Origin: Suillus spraguei
Taxonomy: Eukaryota > Basidiomycota > Agaricomycetes > Boletales > Suillaceae
Assembly (NCBI GenBank): GCA_016800925.1
Contig: JABCPU010000100.1
Span: 122,330-186,329, forward strand
Direction: 5' to 3'
Length of the DNA: 64,000 nt
Under the pieces are notes generated by a model. That model saw only the letters and a program-made list of their open reading frames with translations. It ran no database searches and was not told the DNA's origin. Shown here piece by piece: positions 21,060 through 32,154 of the stretch. The stretch's first letter is position 1. Each line of letters starts with the position of its first letter. Made by a program: the position numbers and the translations under genes.

Positions 21060-22790
21060 ATGACCCTAGTCTCAAACGACTCCAGTTTCTGGCCACAAAT
21101 CGCTTTTGCTCGTACTGTCAGCTATTTTGCAGGTTCGTAGAGTGCATGTTAGTGGTGTTTTCACCTTATTTTTGACTGTGGCTTTGCAGTTGCATCCTCT
21201 ACCGTAGTCGTGTACGACTGGAGTGAGCAATCAAGTCTTTATCTAGGAACTATTGATGACTTCTATGGCATTTTCCAGTATCAACATTCGGACAGGAGGT
21301 TGGTCGTTGACATTCGAGTCACTAGAATAGGTATCTCACTATGAACGGTTTCATAGATTGAACTTCTTTGGGTGAGCAGAGTCCCATGATCACAAGTACA
21401 GCGGCAGCATTAATTCGAGCAGATGCAGCGATGGTCTCTGATAACTTTTTTATATCTCGGTGTATGCCCTGGCCTATATTGCAAATCGGTCGGCAAGTTC
21501 GGCTGACTTTAACATATTATAGCTGCGCTACATTGGATTACTGTACTCTGTGTATGTTGTTTCCAAGAACTGACAAGTTAACACTGTGCCAATGAACTTT
21601 CTCAGGGGCTACATACTAGGTACGTCTCCCTCGTATACACTGTTCATTTCTTTTCACCAACGGCATGTAGCCAATCTACCCACAGTTCCGATGACAGATG
21701 CGGTGAGTTTTCTGCAAAGATGTGTGCTATTCCCGTCCACCTAAATTGAACCAATTGCATTCTTATGCAGGGGTGAGTGACATTCTCGAACAACTTGTTG
21801 GTTCAATATAACCATTGATAACAGTTGTGAGTTTGCTGCAAGCAGTCCTCCGATACTGATCAGTAACTTGAACTGGCTTTTCTAGGCACTGCCGTTCTCA
21901 CTATACTGCGGTGGATGTTATTCGTCGCACAATTGATGCTGGGCAGTGAGTTGTTCAACTGCATTTAATGGCATTGACTCGACTGAAATATCATGTAAGC
22001 CATCATGATCATTCGGTTACATGCCATGTATCAGCGATCTAGAAAGATACTTATCTTTCTCATTGTAACCTTCCTGGCTATCACAATTGCTAGCTCAGTA
22101 ATGGTCGGCATAGCATCCTACCCTTTCACTTGGGGTAAGTCCTATTTTTGGATGGAGGATTAAGCTTCTCAAGCTCATGGGACCAATACCAGAGGAGTTT
22201 ATTTTGTCAGGCGCCCATCAGTGCGTTCCGGTTGCGGAAGGCCAGTCCCAACTTATTAGTTGGACTTGGTTGATCGGCACTGCGTGGGAGACCCTTGCAC
22301 TGTGTCTTGCAGTTCGGATTTCCATCCAACACTTTCGTGAAACAAAGCGACTCAGACGATCGACAGCATCAACCATCGGGGACTGTTTCACGGTGTTGAT
22401 AAAAAGCCAGGTGCTTCACTTTACAGCGTGAGCTTGTAATTTGAATGATTATTATTTCCGCTGAGATTCACACAACACACTGTAGTTTTGTTGCTGTTTC
22501 TTGTTTTAACCTTGGCGTTCTCTCCCAAAAACTGTCGGTACGGTGATCTATGATTGATATCTGACCTCTGCTCATGAATTTTATAGGCTTCGAACTCTGT
22601 GGGAGCTCAAGTCTATGGTGGTTTCATTGTATTTGTCTTGCCCATGCAGCAGTTTGTGCTGGGACCGCGCCTTGTCCTGAGTATTCGAGAATACCACGCC
22701 GAGCTCGTGGGCAACTCAGATGAAGCAACTGGCATGACTACAATTGCTTTCCAGGAACGTGCACCTGTGTCGACTGGCAGTAGTGTGTAG
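21060..22790 (+). CDS. DUF6533-type seven-helix membrane protein, multi-exon
   Basis: Integral membrane protein family common in Agaricomycetes; function unknown. Exon 1 (21060-21132) reads MTLVSNDSSFWPQIAFARTV and is joined by an intron GTTCGT..TTGCAG (21133-21189) to exon 2 (SSTVVVYDW), the usual start of the DUF6533 domain. Later exons can be placed by translation: MIIRLHAMYQRSRKILIFLI near 22005-22065, a hydrophobic helix to about 22130, an extracellular-type loop and TWLIGTAWETLALCLAV at 22177-22431, FVAVSCFNLGVLS near 22480-22535, and a final exon at 22587-22790 ending VSTGSSV with TAG. Borders at 21220-21950 are uncertain and I could not keep the frame there, so partial decay is possible. 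Several short introns of 50 to 60 bases. Not transposon-related. Confidence 0.65.
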
Positions 22791-23747
22791 TACAGAAATC
22801 GCTCCAGGTGACTCATACATAAAGATGTTGTCGAAAGCGAAGTTCGTCGCTGTTGTAATGTTCCTTACATACTGAGATGGTGATGGTTCAATGAGTGATG
22901 GGCACAGATATTATTATTATTGAATCACTCACTAGTGCGTTGAAACCTACGCAGCACAGTGGAGCTCACTGTCTCGGCCAGCCGAGAAGGTCTACTAGCT
23001 CCTTTCATAATATGTTATTTTGACGCCTCTGTCACCTAGTGACCTGATCCGATCTGACAGTTACTAACTAATTGTTATATGGTCACCAGGGTTCGATAAC
23101 ATCATCTCGTTCTCTTCCCTCATCAGGCTTTGGGCGTAACGGGCTGAAGCCGCGCTGAACTCACCAAACACGATCAATTTGGATATCGCGATGAAGCGAG
23201 TACTTGCGACCTTCTTGCAATATAAAACAAAATCGAAGGATGAATGAACGTGCATGTAAGGACCTCACTCCAGTGAGCGATGTTGATATGTCAGGCAGTC
23301 TTGTCTAAGTGTGGGGAGCTTAAGTCTGATCCTTATTAGTGATTAAAATACAAGGTTCCCTCGGTAATACAGAGGGGATGGGGTTTACTGGGTGAAAGAG
23401 CAATCTAAAGAGAAGCAAATTATCATATGCCCGAGTGAATCGCTCACGGTATAACACCTGTCGCAACGGAGGATTCTGGCTAAAGTACTACCATAACACT
23501 ATCAGTCACCATGCATTCGACGTGTAATTGTACTTCAGCGTCAAATATTTCGACCTGCAACTGAATAGAGAAGCATAGTGCATATGATACAGCCAGAAAA
23601 AAGCGCCTCGACACTTCAAATGCAGGCAAACAAGCAAATGTCACATCTCATGAGCCCAGGTTTGTCGTGTTCAAGAGAATGATTGTTCTGACCCGCGGTC
23701 ATGTCATACGACAGATGGGCTCTAAGGTGAATGCTACAATAAACAAC
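22791..23747. other. Intergenic sequence between two 3' ends
   Basis: About 950 bases between the convergent DUF6533 gene and KEX1. I see no gene or repeat, only presumably 3' untranslated sequence. Confidence 0.5.
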
Positions 23748-26209
23748 CTAGTCCATTCTCTCTCTCTGCACATCGTCCCTAGTATACTCCTCTTCGTCCT
23801 CTCCAACATCAAAGATAGCCGTCCCGCTCTCATCCTCAAGAGCCCGTTCCTTCCCTTTTCGTTTTCGATGCGCCTGCTTGTCTTCATATCCGTTCAATGG
23901 AATATTTTCTTCCGATTGAATGTTCCTAAACAGCCGCACTGGTCGACGACGCAAACGACACCATATGCAGAGGCCAATGGCAATAGACAGAAGAAGGAAG
24001 ATCAAGACTACCGAGCCTGCATTATAGTAGGCTGACAATAACACTGGGTTAGCACTTGTTTGCGTATACAATAAAATGATTCTCACCATCCCATTGCGCC
24101 TTATTCTCTTCAGGCGTCTTGGCGGGCAATGGCAATGACAACGGCACATCGCCGCTGTCCAGGAATATCGGTTTGGTGTCATCCCCGACTGCACTTGGTA
24201 TACGTGCGGACCCGTCGACGATAGCAGAGAAATTCATCCCCATGAATCGCAAGATCATGTCATGTGCAATGTCAGGAACGTCGTATGGCACCATGTGTGA
24301 TGCGTTAAAGATCTGTGGCGTTGTGAGTAGAGTGCCTTATGCGGGGTACACAACGTACCTTGGCATATGTGAGGTTTCGTGAGGAAACCCAAGTCCCTGC
24401 TGACATGCCATTGACCGTCCATGATTTGGTTTGTACTTGCTGAAGTGGTGGTCAGCTCTGAAAGCCTGGACATGAGTAATACGCACCCCCAGCCCCTTTT
24501 CTCCGTTCCATGTCAAAGACTTGATCATGGTCTCGATACCCATGTAATTGCAGATAAAATCTTTATCACCAGCGAACAATAAAATGGGGATTTTTTCTAG
24601 CACTGAGGGAAGGAGCGTGACAGATGATGGAGACAGATAGTCACGCATCTCAATGCCAACAGGTCTGAAACATTCAACCCAACTCTCAGATTTGGCCCCT
24701 GCATGGAGAGCATTGACGACATCTTTGCGCTGGGAAAAAGCTTCGTTAGACAGTAAGCATGGCGTGTCGAGAAAGGGACAAACAGCAAGGTAAGAACTGA
24801 TATTTTTCAAGTCCGGAGGCCACTGCATGCCGCAGTAAGGCACATCATCCTCCAACCGGATATCATAAATGTTCACGCATTTTGATTGTCCGTCGACACT
24901 GTTGTGATGGTGAACCAAGATCCGTCAGATTTTCAGGAGTGTTACTCACGTTCGTGACTTGCTTTTCAGGATAAATTCTATCAGCCCCTCGCAGTCATCT
25001 AAATGGATGGGTTCCGTAGTAACACTCCTGAAACCTAACATGCATCCGTCAGTCGCTTCTTTGCTGTCTTTGTAGTGCTGTGCATCATGTCAGGCTCTGT
25101 GTGAGAAGGGCTTTTGAGATAATAGAATTACTCACCTGTGAGCTCTCGTCGACTAGTCCGTGCGTGACGGCGTAGTCTAGGTATGCAGGATATTGGCTAC
25201 GACCATCTATCCAGCCATTACCGATTGCAGCTCCGCGTAACGGCATTTTGAGATCTGATGAGAGAATAGCATCCGCTATTCAAAGGAGTCAGTATCATTT
25301 AGCAGGAAGTGATTCAGAACTATCATACCGAAGTAGGGAATATATTGTCCAGCATAGCTCTCGCCGCCCAGATAGGTCTGCAAGCCGCCGTTAGGTGGGC
25401 TCCGGGATGAACAAAGCCACGTACATCTACAGTTTCGTACTCAGGAAATACTTTATAGAATGTGCGTAGAAATTCCATGAGTTGATCAGTCGTCTGAGAT
25501 AGCATAGCTACTAAGTTAGCCAGCATTGTGCTCATACGTCTCGACACGTACCTGCTGTAGACCGTGCACATAGCGATTCGTGCTAGTGTACGAGAGACCT
25601 GTTCCAGCAGGTTGATCCACTGAGAAAGAAGAAAAATCACTCGGTCGAACTTGGTCAATGCAAAAGACTTGGTATACTTACCATATACCATGGTAGTGTA
25701 CTCATTCCAACCCCCTTCTACAGTTTTAAGGCCGCCCTCTCCATCAATTCTCCAAGGTCCAACTTCCATCATCAGACCGTCAAATGAGGAACATCCCGGT
25801 CCGCCCTATTGCATTCAGTTCGCTGCATACCACTGCAGCATATGACACACACATTAAACCAGAACATCAACCGTTCTTTGTCGGCTGACCTACGAGCCTT
25901 CACCATTACGAAGAATAAATGCGCGAGAACGTCCGTGGGGGCTGCTGAATCTGCATCGGGATCGGAAAGAATGTGTCCAGCGTATATGTGTAAAGGGTGC
26001 GTTGTATCCTGGTGCAGGCCTGGTAGGTAAGGAACATAGAAAGAGGCTGCTGAGGGAACTGTATGTCTCCTGCATCAGAACTGCCAAAATCTCTGAGGGT
26101 TGGTGTGTACTATACCTTCAGTTGGAGCAGCCTTCACTGGTTGGCTCACGAGAGCAAGAAGCGACGTGGCACAAGTTAGCGTGCCTCGCAGATAACTCCG
26201 CATTCGCAT
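23748..26209 (-). CDS. KEX1: Kex1-like serine carboxypeptidase (peptidase family S10), membrane-anchored
   Basis: Removes C-terminal Lys/Arg from pheromone and other precursors in the trans-Golgi. Start ATG at 26209 (a second Met is 6 bases on), opening a signal peptide (RSYLRGTLTCATSLLALV). Exons then give FYVPYLPGLHQ, MYAGH-like IYAGHILSDPD, KERLMFWFN, and after an intron GGPGCSSFDGLMMEVGPW. Catalytic Ser lies in GGESYAGQYIPYFG near 25348-25366, Asp in FAGDKDFICNYMG near 24530, and His in FNASHMVPYDVPD near 24285. AIGNGWIDGRSQYPAYLDY near 25200 is also typical. The tail has one transmembrane helix (SVVLIFLLLSIAIGLCIW) and an acidic cytosolic end, as in yeast Kex1. About nine short introns. 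All catalytic residues are present and I found no lesion. Confidence 0.9.
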
Positions 26210-27553
26210 TTTTGACTTTGTGAATCCTCACTCGTTAAGAAGAATTTGCCACAGGGCAATGTGAGCAGTGCTGCTTGATTGTGAAAACAGGAGGATTTGG
26301 GATTCGGGAGATGACTGTAACGTGGGTGCCTGCCGCAGGCCTTGCGCAGCGTCACTGATTTGTTTATGATATGCAGTGTCTTGCGGCAGTCTCACACAAA
26401 CCCGTACATAATACATCATGGCAATCAGGCCCGGGCTGACCTCAGGAAGCTACATCTACGCCATGACCAGCTTCCGCGTCTGGAACTATAAGCTAGGGAA
26501 CTTCCGCAACTCTAATGACTACACAAAGACCGCACTTATACCGCGTCAGGAGGCGAAAGTTGCACCATAAAAAAGACGCGACTGTCTTCCTTCTATCTTG
26601 AAGTCGGAGACTGAGTAGGATAACTTTTTGCCGACGATAATGATTCTCCTGATTCCCATAACTGTGCAACCGACATTTACCCGTCGCGGAAGTGTACCAG
26701 GGTTCACCCTATAGAAACTCGACGAGACCACCACAGAATCCATGAACAGGATAATATGTTCATCGGTAGAAGGGACTGGCTCCTCGTCACCAAAGACCGA
26801 CAAGCGGCAAGATCTGCACCTTCAAGTCAATGTGTTACAAAGTCAATGCAAACTCTTGGATGTACCTCGCGAGGAGAAACATGATATATGTCATTTGACA
26901 CCTTTTGGTTTGAAGCTTGTTGTGTCCGTCATTCAGTTCTCGCCGAGCCCTTTTTTCCGTTATGCATGCCTCGGTGCGCCACTCTTGCACCTTGACCCTT
27001 CTGTTATGGGGCGTCCTAGAGTTTCGCCGCGGCGTTGACATCTGTTGATGTCTCTGTCTAGTGCCCAGGTCTTGTCACAGCGGCCTCAGGATTTTACTGC
27101 ATCGTATAGCACCCTGCCGCACCCTACCTGTATTCTTCTGGCCTCCAGCCCCATTAACGTCATTTTTCGTTTGGTGGTGAATCCGGTGAATCTTGGTCAT
27201 TGTGTTCGGGAATATATCTTTGTAATCAAAAAGGTCTCTAGTGGACTGAAGCATGGGTGTAGCCAGCAGAGGTTTTGGGTTATGGGAAACCAATCGTATT
27301 CCACAAAACCCCTTCCCCACTAACGTTTGGAGTCAGGAAGTACATTTTCGTACACGTCGAAATGTGTGTAACATTGGGAGTTTTGCCTGTGATAAGCATG
27401 AGAACAAGGAACAAATTAGTGACAACTCATGCGGTCGTGGTAATTAACAACTTCATGAGAATAATATAAACGTTCAGATCAACCTTAGGTAACTACAGGC
27501 TGAGTGACTGCTTCCTTTTCCATTACTACCCGAACATATATACTTATTTTGAG
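26210..27553. other. Intergenic region between divergent KEX1 and thioredoxin-like genes
   Basis: About 1.3 kb that must hold both promoters. A reverse-strand frame at 26546-26803 (85 codons) and others near 27075-27320 are open but show no known domain, and I could not link them by plausible introns. Left unassigned. Confidence 0.4.
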
Positions 27554-28678
27554 ATGAAGCCTTTGGCATACATTGCCAGTTTTCTATCACTTATAGGGCT
27601 AGTCAATGCTCAATACTTTTCGGCTGGATGGACCCCAGGACAAGCCGTTCCAAGCCAAACTCCCGCACCAGCTCACGTCCCACATTCCCCATCCACCCCT
27701 GCAAGACAACATGGGCCAGGGAAGATGTCGTTTCTGGATAACCTTGTGACTGTAGGGCCGTTGGGCGCTGTATCCTCCCTCATTGGCCTCAACATCACCG
27801 GAACTCCATCCGTAACTTGGGATGAGCGTATACCTCTTATCACGGATGAGAACTATGCAGAGATGATTGTAGACGAGACACTGACTTCGGAGGAGGAGAA
27901 AGAACGAGTTTGGTTTCTCATAATGTGAGTGTATTGCAGTTGATGGTCTGTCAATTAACACATTCTCACCAGATCCGTCACTGCGGGACAGCCAGAAGGT
28001 GTCTCGAAGTTCGTAGATCATGTTTTCGATGCCACGTATAATTATACCCTGGAGAAAGGAGAGCTTCCTCATGTGCGCTTTGGTCGGATTGACTATCTCA
28101 ATGTTACGGGCATCACCACTAAGTGGGGTATCTGGTCGTGAGTCTTTATATTTTTGTAACGTGTTCGTGTCCTTGACCTTCTATCAGTGCACCTTACCTT
28201 GTTGTATTGAAGGACCGAGGGCAAACTTTGCGATTTTACAAGGCCGGTCAGATAAGGTTGACCGACGAAATCCTCCACCAATTTCTCAAGGAGGAGGCGT
28301 GGAGCATGAAAGAGCCATGGAAGTCTATCTATGGCCCCGGCGGTGAACGGTAGGAGGCGTCAGATCTAAATATCCTACTAGCGCTTACCTCCCATTTACA
28401 GCGAATACATTTTAGACTACCTGGCACAATTTCTGTCCATAGTCTACAGCGCTCTTGTTCGTGTGCCGAAATGGCTCATGTACACGATGAGCGGAGGTCT
28501 TGCGACCTTTTTCATCAACTTTTTGCATAAGCCTTCACCTCCTCAGAGGGCCGCTAAGCCTGCAGTTAAGCCTGCATCCAATCCTGTGTCTACACCTGCA
28601 GCCCCTGAACACTCGGTCGCGACGAGTGCGACGAATACGCCGCAGAAGGGGTCTACTAAAAGGAAGGGAAAGAAATAG
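27554..28678 (+). CDS. Thioredoxin-like ER membrane protein, four exons
   Basis: Four exons: 27554-27924, 27973-28137, 28188-28349 and 28402-28678, joined by GT..AG introns of 48-52 bases. They total 975 bases, an exact 324-residue frame. There is a signal peptide (MKPLAYIASFLSLIGLVNAQ), a Pro-rich stretch, then a domain with a thioredoxin-like pattern: VRFGRIDYLNVTG, WGIWSAPYLVVLKDRGQ (Pro where the cis-proline should be) and FYKAGQIRLTDEILHQFL. The CXXC pair is absent, so no redox activity is expected. A hydrophobic segment (YTMSGGLATFFINFL) follows, and a Pro/Ala-rich tail ending in KRKGKK. A single-pass ER or Golgi protein with a lumenal domain is likely. Fold assignment is by pattern only. 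Confidence 0.78.
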
Positions 28679-29230
28679 TGCGATGATCTGGATGGATATA
28701 TATGCCTGTGCGTTATTGGCAAGTTCATGTATTGTCACGATGTACTTTCATCTTGTGGGTTGTACAACGAATTGTGCACCAGTTTCTAGACTGAGCATGG
28801 GAGCACGACTATCTGGCTTGTCAAAACACTTGGTGCTTCCTAGCTTGTCGCAGTCTGCATCTAGAATTGGAAATGAACGTATTGTTTTCTGGCAAGAAAC
28901 TCGTGCAATCTGGTTGTACTGCACCAGGAACAAGTTTATCAGAATTAGTGAAGCAGCGAACAAACTTGCAGAGGAGAATATTTTGCATGAGATCTGCCGT
29001 AGGTAGTACTAGGTTTAATAGACCGGCTTCAAGGCAAGAAGAAAATTCCTTTCGTGTAGGTTGGCCCATCAGTAATTTCTCGAAACTGGACAATGCGAAA
29101 GATGAAGGCGGCATCTGTCTCGTATGTAACTATCATCATTAGTCTGATTTCCCTATGGGGGTTGATTGTATTCCAGTCATGTTTCGGGCAATGTGGATCA
29201 CCAAATCGTATTTCGCAGGTGGACTTTATG
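28679..29230. other. Flank shared with the WD40-kinase cluster
   Basis: No gene supported. 29026-29120 resembles 50896-50985 (both start GCTTCAAGGCAAG and share TCTCGAAACTxGACAATGCGAA). The latter lies downstream of kinase gene C, so this is the downstream flank of a duplicated gene unit. Confidence 0.55.
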
Positions 29231-30845
29231 AATGAGATTACTATCTCGAATCGCCTAAGGACAGTCATATTGGCGTGCTCGCACTTCAAATAGGCCGTCA
29301 GGTTTCCATTCTCCGCCAAGGAGTGACTATCGCTATAAAAGGGCCAAAACCAGTTGTATAGCCATACACCGGCAGAATATTTGCATGGTGGAGGTTGGCA
29401 CATATCATGAGTTCACGGGTCATCCTCTATGAAGCGACGTCCTGTGGTGTAAGCGATAGACTCAATCCTTCAAATCGAAATACTCACATTGATATTTTTC
29501 GTCTTCGCTGCACCGACTTGATCATCGACATATACCTGCAATGCTTTCACCGCGACCTACCAAATTATAAATTTTAGAGACAAAAGATGGCCGACGAACT
29601 TTGACCGAGTTACGACCGATGTCAAAGGTACACTTCCAGATCTCCCAGAACCTGCCACGAGCAACAGGGTAGTCTTCATCCTTGATGATATATTCTGAGA
29701 GGTCTTGGAGTGTTGCTTCAGGAGGGGGATCGTCACGTTTATCATTACTAGTGAAGAAGATTGTATGTGTATGGGAAGAGGAGGGGAGGAGCTCGAAGGG
29801 GTCAGGACCTAACTGGTGTAGGTTTCCAGGAGCACTGTGACTGATCTGCAAAAACAATGTCAGTACGTGGACGATAGTGTATCGGGGTTGGCTGCGCATT
29901 CTAACTTGTGGTACTGAATGCTAACGAGGATGCTAGGTTCGGAATCTAGAAGTGGATGAGGTAGAGGCGGTGCAGCAGGGAGCTGCAAGGAAACCGTCGA
30001 GTCAACTGCAAAGCAAATATGCACGAGGAACATACATGTAATGGATCATGAGGCTCGTCTGTGGGAACCGCGTCTGTACAAACAGAGGAGGGAAGGGGTT
30101 TGGGTAGAAAGTGATGACGGGAAGTATGTGGGTCCCTGGCACTCAAAGGTCGAGAGATGGGAGACTTGAGAGGCACTGGTTTACGGCGCACAAGACGAGG
30201 TGTTGCATCCTTAGATTTACTGGTCTGTGAGAATGAATGTTAACATATAGTCAATGATGTAAGTATGCAGGGAATACATACACTAATCTGTAGTTCCTCT
30301 GCAAGTCCGATGCTAGTAAGGATATTGGCTGGAATGTTGTATATATAGATCTTGGTCTCGTGCCTGGTCGTGTAAGCTAGTTGGTATGAAACGGGGGAGA
30401 AGACGAGGTTCGTGAAATATTTAACGTGGAATGAAGCGAGGAGCTGGCGGGACTCGAAGGACCATAGTTTAATGGTACTGTCATAGGAAGAGCTGGCAAG
30501 AAGCATACAATCAGGTGAGAGTGCTAAACCAGTGATGACACGAGTGTGCCCTTTGAAAGGAGCTCCGACAATCTTGAGCGTCGACGCGTCAAACTCGTAG
30601 ATAGTTCTGGTAGTTGTGGCCCGGGGGTCGTCCGCGTCATCCGTGAATGCGGCTACAATGGATTTGTCCAGAAGACCGGTACCCGACCGAGAAACAACCA
30701 CGGCCAGCAATACATTTGGTAGGTATGTATATATCCAATATTTCTGTGCTTGGACAGTCTTCCGATAATCGAAGGGCCGATCCCCTAATTCGAATGGACT
30801 AGCCTGAAGATCAGGAACCTTGTACTAGCTGCAGTCGCGCTGTCA
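29231..30845 (-). pseudogene. WD40-kinase fusion gene A, truncated at both ends
   Basis: Paralogue of genes B and C. Reading on the reverse strand: the last two to three WD40 blades (FKGHTRVITGLALSPDCMLL .. TIKLWSFESRQLLASF) at 30710-30290, a Pro/Arg-rich linker in separate exons (SKSKDATPRLVRRKPVPLKS) near 30190-30000, then the start of a kinase domain near 29690-29520 and LHHANILPVYGY-type residues near 29390. The glycine loop reads ARGRFWEIW where B and C have ARGGFGEIW, so two glycines are lost, although the VAVK lysine remains. The gene stops near 29231, before the catalytic loop, and the first four blades are absent. It cannot make a working kinase. A fragment with the missing N-terminal part lies beyond the NLR at 36272-36463. 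Confidence 0.8.
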
Positions 30846-32154
30846 ACTTAATCTCTTTGCGTTGTTGAACTCGATATCTCATCGGACCTCAGTGCAGACT
30901 CCGTGGAGTCAGCGCCATCCTCTGTCTTCCTTCCACATCTCTCCCTCCAACATCCTCCATTCAGGCGCCCCTTGGCTTCAACTCTCTGCAACCTTCTCTG
31001 CCTGACCTTATGGGCCATATCTTCTATATCCAAGCTCACAGCACCCTCACCACCCTCATTTTTTACCTTTATCTTTATGTAAAGCCCTCACTCTACAAAA
31101 CTGAAAACCCAATTCCACACGCGGCCCAGCCCACCCTCTTGGAAATAAAACGAAATCTTTACAAAACGAGATCTCAGATCACCCAGTGCAACAGGTGCGT
31201 CGTTTACTCCTCATACCGTCTTCTGGGGTGTAAACGGTGGCGATCGCTCTCCCGGAACAGACATGAGATTGTAGAAAAGACTGATATAGTTACAGTACAT
31301 CTATCATGTCGTCAGCAGAAGTCATGTCTTTTACTTGTGCAATGATATCATGACCTGATCTGATCCTCCCATTGCGCTACCATGTGATGCTAGTGCCAAA
31401 AAGCTGTCCAAGGTGGACAACCAATCGCAACACTCCCGAGTGAGAATCCCAATAAATTAACTCAGTTTGTGCAGAGCTCAGTGAATCGTGGGACGGAGAT
31501 TTGGGCAACAATGTTTGTTATCTGCTGGGTCATACAACACGAGGAGATCGCAACTCCATGCATGCATAGACGTGCAAGCAAGATTGTCTGCTAGGCAGGC
31601 GGCAGCCTTGCCGGCGAGAACGGAGTGAACTTGTCGTGATTTGCGTGTCATAATGTGTCCTGGGCCTCAGTCTGGCTTCTGTGATAGGGAATATAATGCA
31701 AGGCTAATGCAGCCAGTGATACGCAAAACGAGCAGCGTTCGTAAGATCAAGGTGGTCAAGTCTCGAAGCTAAAATTCACAGCCACGGGATTTCGTCGCAG
31801 GAGCACTGGGAGAACGCATGTACCTGAAGAATCATGGCATCGTTGCTGGAAATGAATGTACCTAGGGAGTTGGCGTGTGAGAAAGGGTATTCATGGTGAA
31901 ACGAGGTTTGGAGCGCGGTGGCTGCGTAGAAAGGAGCGTGTGTATAAATCTTAGATACAACACTTTGCACATGCATGTTTGGTATCAATCTTGGTGCCGA
32001 ATCCCGATCTAAGATCGGTTCTTGTACAGAATTCTTTCTGGCTACCGAATAGTGCTTGCCTCGAGGTAATGGCCTGTTGTTTTATATAAATGACGTGCTA
32101 AGTTTGCTCGTACAGGATTCTACATTTGATCTTCAATTGCTGCTCACAATCACG
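30846..32154. other. Intergenic sequence upstream of the NLR
   Basis: About 1.3 kb with no supportable gene. It should contain the NLR promoter; no motif stands out. Confidence 0.4.

Noticed and set aside
26546..26803. Reverse-strand 85-codon frame between KEX1 and the thioredoxin-like gene
   Set aside because: No known domain, and no splice partner gave a longer gene.
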